Below, piece after piece: positions 26,974 to 34,822 of a stretch of 64,000 nt of DNA (position 1 is the stretch's first letter; the number at the start of each line of letters is the position of its first letter). Both the position numbers and the translations under genes were made by a program. Below the pieces are notes generated by a model. That model was not told where the DNA came from. It was given only the letters and a program-made list of their open reading frames with translations, and searched no databases. The DNA is taken from NCBI RefSeq assembly GCF_011682145.1, contig NZ_WHJH01000014.1:62001-126000 (forward strand), read 5' to 3'. The DNA comes from Massilia mucilaginosa (GTDB lineage: Bacteria > Pseudomonadota > Gammaproteobacteria > Burkholderiales > Burkholderiaceae_D).

Positions 26974-27149
26974 GAGTGACAATCAGAGATTCATTAGATC
27001 AACATTATCCCGCAGATAGGGGAAGCTTGCTGGCGGCCGCCCATTTGCCGATGATGCAAATCTAGCATCGGGAACGCACTCATCGCCTCAGTACGTTTAT
27101 CATGGCGTCTTCGAAAGCAAGTGCAATCTTGCTGTAACCAGGGGTATTA

Positions 27150-27233
27150 ATGATGCAACGAATTGTGCTTGCTTTTTCCATGACCATCTTCTATTGTGCA
27201 ATGCAACAAAACAAGAATATGGTGCAATCTTGA
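27150..27233 (+). CDS. 27-residue leader peptide upstream of kup
   Basis: A short frame (MMQRIVLAFSMTIFYCAMQQ, then NKNMVQS) begins with ATG preceded by AGGGG at 5-nt spacing, the best ribosome binding site in this region. It ends in TGA that overlaps the TTG start of kup in the sequence TTGA. The N-terminal 18 residues are hydrophobic. The overlap suggests that kup is translated by termination-reinitiation, or that the peptide senses translation conditions. Existence as a translated peptide is inference from the site and the overlap. Confidence 0.5.
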   Translation: MMQRIVLAFSMTIFYCAMQQNKNMVQS

Positions 27234-29110
27234 CAGCGCAACACAAGAAGAGCGGCCTGGCGGCCACCACCCTGGCGGCCGTCGGGATTGTCTATGGCGA
27301 CATCGGCACCAGCCCGCTGTATACCCTGAAAGCCGTGTTCCACGAAGACCACGGACTGGTTTTGAATACCCCCAACCTGCTTGGCATCATTTCCCTGATC
27401 TTCTGGGGACTGACCCTGATCGTCTCGCTCAAGTACGTCACCCTGGTGCTGCGCGCCGACAACCGCGGCGAAGGCGGCATCATGGCGCTGATGGCGCTGG
27501 CGCTCAATTCGGTGACCAAAAACTCCAAATGGTATTTCCCGCTGATGGTGCTGGGCGTGTTCGGCGCCACCATGTTCTACGGCGACAGCGTGATCACCCC
27601 CGCCATTTCGGTGCTGGGCGCGATCGAAGGGCTGGAAGTGGCCATTCCCGGCTTGCCCAACTGGGTGGTGCTGCTGGTGTCCGCCATCGTGCTGGTGGCC
27701 CTGTATTCGGTGCAGCGGCGCGGCACGGCCGGCATCGGACGCTGGTTCGGCCCGGTCATGGTGGTCTGGTTCGCCACCCTGGCGGTGATGGGCGTGGTCA
27801 ACATCGTCGAGGCGCCCCAGATCCTGGCCGCGCTCAACCCCCTGCATGCCTTCCGCTTCATGCTGGAAAACAAATTCACCGCCTTCATCGCGCTCGGTGC
27901 GGTGGTGCTGTCGCTGACCGGGGCCGAGGCGCTGTATGCCGACATGGGCCACTTCGGCAAGAAACCGATCCGCGCGGCCTGGTTCCTGATCGCCTTTCCG
28001 GCGCTGGCGCTGAACTACATGGGCCAGGGCGCGCTGCTGATCATGCATCCCGAGCACGTCAGCAACCCCTTCTATAACCAGCTCGGCAGCTGGAGCATCT
28101 ACCCGCTGCTGCTGCTCTCGACCATGGCCGCCGTGATCGCGTCGCAGGCGACCATTTCGGGCACCTTCTCGATGACCAAGCAAGCCATCGCGCTCGGCCT
28201 GATGCCGCGCATGCGCGTGCTGCACACGTCCGAAAGCGAAATCGGCCAGATCTACATCCCGGCCGTCAACTGGCTGCAACTGGTGGTGGTGCTGATCGGC
28301 GTGATGATCTTCCAGTCCTCCGACGATATGGCCGGCGCCTACGGCATCGCGGTCACCGCCACCATGCTGTGCACCACCGTGCTGACCTTCTTCGTGACGC
28401 GCTACCGCTGGCACCTGCCGCTGGTGCTGTGCTTCGGCGCGACCGGCTTTTTCGTGGTCATGGACATCATGCTGTTCTCGTCGAGCACCCTGAAACTGTT
28501 CCACGGCGGCTGGTTCCCGCTGCTGCTGGGCGCGATTTTGTTTACCGGCATGATGACCTGGAAGCGCGGGCGCCACCTGGTGTTCGAAAACCTGCAATCG
28601 CACGCCATTCCGCTCGAAGACTTCCTGCAGTCGCTGTTCGTGGCGCCGCCCACGCGCGTGTACGGCACCGCGATTTTCCTGCGCGGCGAAAGCGACGGCG
28701 TGCCGCACGCGCTGCTGCACAACCTGTCGCACAACAAGGTGCTGCACGAGCGCGTGGTGTTCCTCACCGTGCACATGATGGAAGAGCCGTGGGTGCCGGC
28801 CGCCGAGCAGGCCAGGGTGACCGACTTGGGCCACAACTGCTTCCAGATCAATGTGTACTACGGCTTCAAGGATGAACCGGATATTCCCAAGGTACTGGTC
28901 CAGTGCGCCGAGCTCGGCCTGCCGTTCGAGATGATGGAAACCTCCTTCTTCATCGCGCGCCAGACCGTCATCTCGGCCCCGGGCGGCGGCATGGCGCCAT
29001 GGCGCGAGCACCTGTTCGTGGCCATGTCGCGCAATGCGCGCGGCGCGGCCGACTACTATCAGATTCCACCGAACCGGGTGATCGAACTGGGAACCCAGGT
29101 CGAGATCTGA
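27230..29110 (+). CDS. kup: KUP/HAK/KT potassium uptake protein
   Basis: 626-residue low-affinity potassium:proton symporter of the inner membrane. The N-terminal signature AAVGIVYGDIGTSPLYTLKA is diagnostic. About twelve membrane segments follow to residue 460 (GEGGIMALMALAL, FYGDSVITPAISVLGAIEG, QATISGTFSMTKQAIALG), then a cytoplasmic domain (FLRGESDGVPHALLHNLSHNKVLHE). No ATG fits: the start is TTG, chosen because the leader peptide's stop overlaps it and it gives the usual MTAQHKKSGL N-terminus. A TTG 12 codons upstream is the alternative. Confidence 0.93.
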   Translation: MTAQHKKSGLAATTLAAVGIVYGDIGTSPLYTLKAVFHEDHGLVLNTPNLLGIISLIFWGLTLIVSLKYVTLVLRADNRGEGGIMALMALALNSVTKNSKWYFPLMVLGVFGATMFYGDSVITPAISVLGAIEGLEVAIPGLPNWVVLLVSAIVLVALYSVQRRGTAGIGRWFGPVMVVWFATLAVMGVVNIVEAPQILAALNPLHAFRFMLENKFTAFIALGAVVLSLTGAEALYADMGHFGKKPIRAAWFLIAFPALALNYMGQGALLIMHPEHVSNPFYNQLGSWSIYPLLLLSTMAAVIASQATISGTFSMTKQAIALGLMPRMRVLHTSESEIGQIYIPAVNWLQLVVVLIGVMIFQSSDDMAGAYGIAVTATMLCTTVLTFFVTRYRWHLPLVLCFGATGFFVVMDIMLFSSSTLKLFHGGWFPLLLGAILFTGMMTWKRGRHLVFENLQSHAIPLEDFLQSLFVAPPTRVYGTAIFLRGESDGVPHALLHNLSHNKVLHERVVFLTVHMMEEPWVPAAEQARVTDLGHNCFQINVYYGFKDEPDIPKVLVQCAELGLPFEMMETSFFIARQTVISAPGGGMAPWREHLFVAMSRNARGAADYYQIPPNRVIELGTQVEI

Positions 29111-29241
29111 CAGGCGTCGAAACCACGTCGAAATACAAGTCGATACAGAAACGCCACACTTTTCATGCGAGACGCCTAGTGCGGCGACGGGCAACTGCTG
29201 CTAAACTTTGGCAACTTTTTCCGTCACCGCCCAAGGATTCC

Positions 29242-29709
29242 ATGAAACTCAAGCTTACTCTCGCCGCCGCCTTCGTCGCCACGCTCGTCCTGACCGCTTG
29301 CGGCAGTTCGGACAACAGCCCGGTCCAGGTGGCGCCGCTGCCGCCGCCACCGGTGGTGATCAACGATCCGGCCGCGCTGGTCAGCAAGGATACGGTGCTC
29401 GGCACCGGCGCCGAAGCGGCCATCGGCAAAGGCATCAACGTGCACTACACCGGCTGGCTCTACGATTCGACCAAGCCCGACAACAAAGGCACGCAGTTCG
29501 AAAGCACCGTCGGCAAGACGCCTGTCGCTTTCATGCTGACCAAAGGCACCCTGATCGAAGGTTGGACCGATGGCATTCCAGGCATGAAAGCGGGCGGCAA
29601 GCGCACCCTGACGATTCCATCGTCCAAGGGTTACGGCACGACCGGCAAGGGTCCGGTGCCTGCCAACACCGGCATGGTGTTCGATATTGAACTGATCAGC
29701 GTCAATTAA
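29242..29709 (+). CDS. FKBP-type peptidyl-prolyl isomerase lipoprotein
   Basis: 155 residues. Lipoprotein signal with lipobox LTAC (Cys20), a short Pro-rich linker (PLPPPPVV), then one FKBP domain (about 48-155): GKGINVHYTGWLYD, FESTVGKTPVAFML, LIEGWTDGIPGMKAGGKRTL, IPSSKGYGTTGKG and MVFDIELISV. The active-site aromatic residues of FKBPs (Tyr in HYTGWL, Trp in EGWTDG, Tyr in GYGTTG) are present, so catalysis is likely. AAGGA precedes the ATG. It probably assists folding in the periplasm. Confidence 0.93.
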   Translation: MKLKLTLAAAFVATLVLTACGSSDNSPVQVAPLPPPPVVINDPAALVSKDTVLGTGAEAAIGKGINVHYTGWLYDSTKPDNKGTQFESTVGKTPVAFMLTKGTLIEGWTDGIPGMKAGGKRTLTIPSSKGYGTTGKGPVPANTGMVFDIELISVN

Positions 29710-29855
29710 TCCCGGCGCCGGCCCTGGTAACGCCGGGGCCGGCGTGGCGCGCGCGCACCAATCCGCAGTGCCGAGGCGCGCGTCTGATGCGCCTCAAACA
29801 GGGCGCCGCAAGTGGGCCGATCCTTGATCCTTTCACACCTCGAAAGGATCACGCC

Positions 29856-30956
29856 ATGTTTCCCCGTACACTACTGCCGACGCTGCTGCTGCTGGCGCCC
29901 CTGCTGGCGCCGCTCGCCAGCCTGGCCGCGACGCGCTACGCGACGCGCTATACAGTCACGTCCCTGCCCGCCAACACCAATCCGCTCGGCATCAACAATG
30001 CCGGCCAGATCGTCGGCGACCTCGCCACCGCCGAAGGCCAGCGCGGCTTCACCTGGTCCGGCGGCACCCTGGCCACGATGGGCACCCTGGGCGGCGCCGA
30101 CAGCTCGGCCGTGGCCATCAACCAGGCCGGCCAGGTGGCCGGCCATGCCAGGCTCGCCAGCGGCGCCATGCGCGCGCTGCGCCACACCGGCGCCGGCCTG
30201 GTCGAACTGGCGATCCCCGCCAGTACCGACAGCTTCGCCCACGCCATCAATGATGCCGGGCAGATCGCCGGCCAGTATGTGACCGCCATCCCCAGCTACC
30301 GCGCATTCTTGTACGGCGGCGGCGTCAGTACCGACCTCGGCACCCTGGGCGGCGACTTCGCTTCGGCGGCCGGCATCAACAACGCCGGCCACGTGGTGGG
30401 CGTCTCGGCGCTCGACGACAGCTCGCCCTACCTGGCGCATGCCTTCTTGTATGCCAATGGCAGCATGACCGACCTCGGCACCCTGGGCGGCAGCTACAGT
30501 GCCGCGACCGACATCAACGATGCCGGCCTGGTGGTCGGCCACGCCTGGGTGCAGGGCAGCGAGCACGCCTTCCTGTACGCCAACGGCAAAATGACCGACC
30601 TCGGCACCCTCGGCGGGCGGCGCAGCTTCGCCCACGCCGTCAACCAGGGCGGCCAGGTGGTGGGGCGTTCCGACACGCCCGGCGACGCCGGCTCGGCCGC
30701 CTTCCTGTACCAGGGCGCCGCCCTGATCGACCTCAATACCCTGATCGATCCGGCGCTCGGCTACAGCGTGCACAACGCCACCGGCATCAACGACAGCGGC
30801 CAGATCGCCGCCTACGGCTGCCGCCTTGAGGGCAGCGAGTGCGGCGGCTTGCTGCTGCAACCGAGCCCGGCGCCCGAACCGGGCGCCTGGGCCATGCTGC
30901 TGGCCGGACTGGGCATGCTGGGCTGGTGCCGCCTGCGCGGCGCCCGCATGACATAA
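29856..30956 (+). CDS. HAF-repeat PEP-CTERM protein 1
   Basis: 366-residue exported protein. Signal peptide (to about residue 25), then repeated HAF units of about 45-50 residues of the form AFLY-NG-MTDLGTLGG...A.DIN-AG-VVG; at least six units can be read, including AFLYANGSMTDLGTLGGSYS and AFLYANGKMTDLGTLGGRRS. The end is a PEP-CTERM signal (APEPGAWAMLLAGLGMLGW plus Arg residues), so it is sorted by an exosortase. First of three tandem paralogues with the same leader pattern (GAAAGGAT...CCATG). Function is unknown. Confidence 0.9.
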   Translation: MFPRTLLPTLLLLAPLLAPLASLAATRYATRYTVTSLPANTNPLGINNAGQIVGDLATAEGQRGFTWSGGTLATMGTLGGADSSAVAINQAGQVAGHARLASGAMRALRHTGAGLVELAIPASTDSFAHAINDAGQIAGQYVTAIPSYRAFLYGGGVSTDLGTLGGDFASAAGINNAGHVVGVSALDDSSPYLAHAFLYANGSMTDLGTLGGSYSAATDINDAGLVVGHAWVQGSEHAFLYANGKMTDLGTLGGRRSFAHAVNQGGQVVGRSDTPGDAGSAAFLYQGAALIDLNTLIDPALGYSVHNATGINDSGQIAAYGCRLEGSECGGLLLQPSPAPEPGAWAMLLAGLGMLGWCRLRGARMT

Positions 30957-31017
30957 CACAGGGCGCGCGGCGGCCGTGCGCGCACGATGGCAGCTTGTCC
31001 ACCTTCGAGGAGTCGCC

Positions 31018-32082
31018 ATGTCCACTCGCCTTGCACTGGCGCTGTTGCTGTCCGCCGCCGCCGCAGCCGCCGCCGCCGTACCGGCCTACACCGTGACCGT
31101 CCTGCCCGATGCAATGACCCCGGCCGGCATCAACAATGCCGGCCAGATCGTCGGCACCCGCAACGACCACGCTTACCTGTGGTCGAGCGCCGGCGGCGTC
31201 GATCTCGGCACCCTGGGCGGGGCCAGCAGCACCGGCATGGCGCTCAACCGCTTCGGCGAGGTGACCGGCGGCTCGCTCACGGCCAGCGGCGAAGAACACG
31301 CCTTCATTTACAGCCGTGGCGTGATGACCGACCTCGGCACCATCGGCGGCGGCGACTTTACGCGCGGCACGGCGATCAACGACCTGGGCCAGATTGCGGG
31401 CGACTTTCGCGCGCCCGCCAGCGGCTGGGGCGCCTTTGTGCGCCTCGATGGCCAACTGCGCGATATCGGCCATCTGGGCGGTTCGAGCATCTGGGCTAGC
31501 GGGATCAACAACGCCGGCCGCGTGGTCGGCAGTTCGCTGGGAGCGCAGGAGTTCCATCCGCCGCGGACGGCCTTTATCTACGAGAACGGCGTCATGACAG
31601 CCCTCAACTATTCACCCTCGGGCAGCAGCACCGCCAACGCCGTCAACCAGGCCGGCCAGCTTACCGGCACCGACTGGCACGGGCCCGAGTCCGCCTACCT
31701 GTACACCGACGGCATGACCCAGGTGCTGGGCAGCATGTACGGCCTGGCCGCGTGGGGCACCGCGCTCAACAACCGGGGCGAGGTGGTCGGCAACCTGGGC
31801 GGGGCGCTGCAAGTGCCGTTCTTTGGGTTTATCTACGCCAACGGCGCCATGAGCGACCTCAACACGCTGATCGATCCCGCGCTCGGCTGGACCGTGACCA
31901 GCGCCGCCGGCATCAACGACAGCGGCCAGATCGCCGCCTACGGCTGCCACGACAGCGGCGGCTGCGGCGGCCTGCTGCTGCAACTGGCGCCGGTGCCCGA
32001 ACCGGGCGCCTGGGCCATGCTGCTGGCCGGCCTGGCCCTGCTCGGCTGGCGCCGCCGCGCGCGGGCGCAAGGCGGCGCATGA
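31018..32082 (+). CDS. HAF-repeat PEP-CTERM protein 2
   Basis: 354 residues, same plan as its neighbours: alanine-rich signal peptide, HAF units (DLGTLGGASSTGMALNRFGE, AFIYSRGVMTDLGTIGGGDF, AGINNAGQIVG), ending VPEPGAWAMLLAGLALLGW followed by RRRARAQ. The last unit (LNTLIDPALGWTVTSAAGIN) is nearly the same as in the first protein, showing recent duplication. The start is the ATG after the CCTTCGAGGAG site. Confidence 0.9.
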   Translation: MSTRLALALLLSAAAAAAAAVPAYTVTVLPDAMTPAGINNAGQIVGTRNDHAYLWSSAGGVDLGTLGGASSTGMALNRFGEVTGGSLTASGEEHAFIYSRGVMTDLGTIGGGDFTRGTAINDLGQIAGDFRAPASGWGAFVRLDGQLRDIGHLGGSSIWASGINNAGRVVGSSLGAQEFHPPRTAFIYENGVMTALNYSPSGSSTANAVNQAGQLTGTDWHGPESAYLYTDGMTQVLGSMYGLAAWGTALNNRGEVVGNLGGALQVPFFGFIYANGAMSDLNTLIDPALGWTVTSAAGINDSGQIAAYGCHDSGGCGGLLLQLAPVPEPGAWAMLLAGLALLGWRRRARAQGGA

Positions 32083-32151
32083 CGTGGCGCAGGGCGCACC
32101 GGCTGGCGCGGCGCATGCTGGTCATCCCACTTGCACCGAAAGGATGATGCC

Positions 32152-33249
32152 ATGCGCCCATTTTGCAGCCTGATGTGGAGCTTGACCGTGGCGGCCTCGC
32201 TGGCGGCGCCGGCCGTGGCCGCTCCCGCTCCCGTTCCCACTGTCATCTACAGTGTCACCGAACTGCCCGGCTTCATGCCGGCGGCCATCAACAATGCCGG
32301 CCAGATCGCCGGGGTGCGCGACGACCACGCCTGGCTCTGGTCGCCCGGCGGCGGGATCGACCTCGGCACCTTGGGTGGCGCCAGCAGCGCCGCCAGCGCC
32401 CTCAACAGTGCGGGCGAGGTGACCGGCTATTCGACCACGGCCGGCGGCCAGACCCACGCGTTCAAGTACGCCAACGGCAGCATGAGCGACCTGGGCACGC
32501 TTGCCGGTGGCGACTACAGCAGCGGCACGGGCATCAACGACGCCGGCCAGGTGGTGGGCAATTTCAATGCGCCCGGCACCGGCTACGGCGCCTTCTTGTA
32601 CAGCGGCGGCACGATGAAAAATATCGGCACGCTCGGTGGCGACTTCGCGGCGGCGGCCGGCATCAACAATGCCGGCCAGGTGGTCGGCACCTCGATCGTG
32701 CAGCAGAATGGGCCGTACCCGGTGTCGGCCTTCCTCCACCAGAACGGGGTGATGAGCAAATTGCCCGGCTGGAGCGACGATTCGAGCGGCGCGGCCGCCA
32801 TCAACCAGAAGGGCCAGGTCACCGGTTTCGGCTGGGACGGCGGCGAAAAAGCCTTCCTCTATACCGACGGCAGCATGCGCAAGCTGGGCTCGTTGAATGG
32901 TTTGCTCAGCTGGGGCACGGCGATCAACAACCTCGGCCACGTGGTCGGCCATCTGGGCGAGCCGCCCAACCCTTCCATGTTCGGCTTCGTCTACGCCGAC
33001 GGCGTGATGCGCGACCTGAACACGCTGATCGACCCGGCGCCGGGCTGGGTGGTGCAGGACGCGGTGGGCATCAACGATGCCGGCCAGATCGCGGCCTGGG
33101 GCTGCCGTGGCGACGAGTGCGGCGGCCTGCTGCTGCAGCTGGCCAGCCACGTGCCCGAGCCGCAGGCCATGGCCATGCTGCTGGCGGGACTGGCGCTGCT
33201 TGGGCTGGCGTGGCGCCGCCGCCTTAGCGCAGCATGTCGATGTGCATGA
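32152..33249 (+). CDS. HAF-repeat PEP-CTERM protein 3
   Basis: 365 residues, third member of the tandem set. Signal peptide ending AAPAVAA, HAF units (DLGTLGGASSAASALNSAGE, AFKYANGSMSDLGTLAGGDY, AFLYSGGTMKNIGTLGGDFA), and a C-terminal VPEPQAMAMLLAGLALLGLAWRRR tract (PEP motif, hydrophobic helix, Arg cluster) followed by an extra tail SAACRCA. The tail overlaps the 3' end of the convergent acetyltransferase gene by 26 bp, perhaps because the original stop was lost. AAAGGA precedes the ATG. Confidence 0.9.
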   Translation: MRPFCSLMWSLTVAASLAAPAVAAPAPVPTVIYSVTELPGFMPAAINNAGQIAGVRDDHAWLWSPGGGIDLGTLGGASSAASALNSAGEVTGYSTTAGGQTHAFKYANGSMSDLGTLAGGDYSSGTGINDAGQVVGNFNAPGTGYGAFLYSGGTMKNIGTLGGDFAAAAGINNAGQVVGTSIVQQNGPYPVSAFLHQNGVMSKLPGWSDDSSGAAAINQKGQVTGFGWDGGEKAFLYTDGSMRKLGSLNGLLSWGTAINNLGHVVGHLGEPPNPSMFGFVYADGVMRDLNTLIDPAPGWVVQDAVGINDAGQIAAWGCRGDECGGLLLQLASHVPEPQAMAMLLAGLALLGLAWRRRLSAACRCA

Positions 33250-33706
33250 TGCCGTCTTCGTCGTAGGGCGCGCTGACGGTCGCGAAGCCGAAGCTGGCGT
33301 AGAAGGCTTCGAGGTGCTGCTGGGCCTCGATGCGGATGCGCTGGCCCGGATACTGGCGTTCGGCGCGGGCGATGCCTTCGGCCAGCAGGGCGCGTCCGCT
33401 GCCGCCGCCGCGCGCGCTCCTGGTGGTCAGCACGCGCCCGAGCGCGACCTCGTCGAACTTCACGCCCGGCGCGAGGCAGCGCAGGTAGGCGGCCAGCACG
33501 CGCGCGCCGTCGACCGTATGCCAGCCGAGCAGGTGGTACGCGCCCTGGTCGTTGCCATCGAGGTCCGGATACAAACAGGTCTGTTCGAGGATGAACACAT
33601 CCTGGCGGCTGGCCATGACCGCGTACAGGTCGGCGCCGGACAGTTGGTCGAAGCGGCGCCATTCCCAGGCGATGGACGGGTTAACGGGCATGCTTGTGTC
33701 TTTCAT
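33224..33706 (-). CDS. ElaA-type GNAT acetyltransferase
   Basis: 160-residue GNAT protein of the ElaA group. Features: WEWRRFDQLSGADLYAVMASRQDVFILEQ, a long ElaA-type start (shown here in part), LGRVLTTRSARGGGSGRALL (acetyl-CoA loop RGGGSG), IRIEAQQHLEAFYASFGF and YDEDGIMHIDM at the end. Acceptor is unknown. It follows the deacetylase-like gene by 10 bp on the same strand, so the two are probably co-transcribed. An ATG five codons later is an alternative start. Confidence 0.9.
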   Translation of the reverse strand: MKDTSMPVNPSIAWEWRRFDQLSGADLYAVMASRQDVFILEQTCLYPDLDGNDQGAYHLLGWHTVDGARVLAAYLRCLAPGVKFDEVALGRVLTTRSARGGGSGRALLAEGIARAERQYPGQRIRIEAQQHLEAFYASFGFATVSAPYDEDGIMHIDMLR

Positions 33707-33716
33707 TGTTTTCAGT

Positions 33717-34760
33717 CTAGTTAGCGGTTTCAAAACCTTCGAGCACATTGACCACGTTGATGCCGATCTCGCTGACCGCGTAGCCGCCTTCGAACACGAA
33801 TGCGGTCGGCAAACCCGTATGCGCGATGCGTTCGCCGATGCGCAGGAAATCGCTGCTTTGCAGCGCGAACGACGACAGCGGATCGCCGGCGAAGGTGTCG
33901 ACCCCGAGCGAGACCACCAGCGCGTCGGGCGCGAAGCCGGCCAGCTTGACGCAGGCCGTCTCCAGCGCCAGGAACCACTGGGCCGGGGTCGATCCGGCCG
34001 CCAGCGGCAGGTTCATGTTGTAGCCCGTGCCTTCGCCTTCGCCGGTCTCGCCGGCGTGCCCCAGGTAGAACGGATATTCGCCGCGCGGGTCGGCATGGAT
34101 CGAGATGAACAGCACGTCCTTGCGGCCGTAGAAAATGCTCTGCGTGCCGTTGCCATGGTGGTAGTCGATATCGAGGATGGCGACTTTCCTGGCGCCGTCG
34201 TCGAGCAGGTGCTGGGCCGCCAGCGCGGCATTATTGAGGAAGCAGTAGCCACCGAAAAAATCGGCGCCCGCGTGGTGGCCGGGAGGGCGGGTCAGCGCGA
34301 AGGTGCCGCGTTCGCCCAGGCGCAGCGCATGCGCGGCGTTGACCGCGCAGTCGGCCCCGGTCTTGGCGGCGATCCAGGTGCCGGCCGTGAGCGGGGTGCC
34401 GCTGTCCATCGAGTACAGGCCCATGCGCGCGGCGAAATTATCGGGTTCGATATCGGTGCGCATGCCGCGGATCGGCCACACCGACGGAAACGCGTCCTTG
34501 TCGGCATTGGCTTCGTCGAGCGCGACCCACTCGCTCCAGGCGCTGCGCAAAAAATGCAGGTAGCGCGGGGTGTGGATGCGTTCGAGCGAGACCAGCGACA
34601 CGCCGTGCGGCGTGACCACCTTGCCCAGGCCGCGCCGTTCGAATTCGGCCAGCACCATCTCGACCCGCTCCGGCTTTTCGAAGCAGGGCACGAGGGCGCC
34701 GCGGAACATCTCGTGGCGCCCCCGATGCTGGGCATGGTGCTCGTTATAGAAGGTCAGCAC
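33717..34760 (-). CDS. histone deacetylase-family amidohydrolase (acetylpolyamine type)
   Basis: 347-residue zinc amidohydrolase of the HDAC superfamily, close in pattern to bacterial acetylpolyamine amidohydrolases. Active-site His pair in RPPGHHAGADFFGGYCF (His162, His163), zinc ligands in ILDIDYHHGNGTQ (Asp199, His201) and LGVDTFAGDPL (third Asp), and the end-of-domain GGYAVSEIG. It probably deacetylates polyamines or another small acetylated amine; the L1 region MRTDIEPDNFAARMG fits that subfamily. A 12-bp tandem repeat lies between this gene and gshA. Confidence 0.88.
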   Translation of the reverse strand: MLTFYNEHHAQHRGRHEMFRGALVPCFEKPERVEMVLAEFERRGLGKVVTPHGVSLVSLERIHTPRYLHFLRSAWSEWVALDEANADKDAFPSVWPIRGMRTDIEPDNFAARMGLYSMDSGTPLTAGTWIAAKTGADCAVNAAHALRLGERGTFALTRPPGHHAGADFFGGYCFLNNAALAAQHLLDDGARKVAILDIDYHHGNGTQSIFYGRKDVLFISIHADPRGEYPFYLGHAGETGEGEGTGYNMNLPLAAGSTPAQWFLALETACVKLAGFAPDALVVSLGVDTFAGDPLSSFALQSSDFLRIGERIAHTGLPTAFVFEGGYAVSEIGINVVNVLEGFETAN

Positions 34761-34774
34761 GGCCGCTCCCGCTG

Positions 34775-34822
34775 TCAGTCACCGCCTCGGTCGCCATCTC
34801 AGTCACCACCTCAGTCACCACA
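34775..34822. repeat. four 12-bp tandem repeats spanning the gshA stop codon
   Basis: Four consecutive units of TCAGTCACCACC type (units 2 and 1 carry a few substitutions). On the minus strand the unit reads GGTGACTGAGGT and contains the gshA stop codon TGA, which is therefore repeated downstream in the same frame. The repeat begins inside the last codons of gshA and reaches to within 15 bp of the deacetylase start. Confidence 0.85.

Noticed and set aside
27191-29194. Minus-strand open frame of about 667 codons
   Set aside because: It is antisense to kup, which has clear family motifs; the antisense product is low-complexity His/Gln/Arg-rich.
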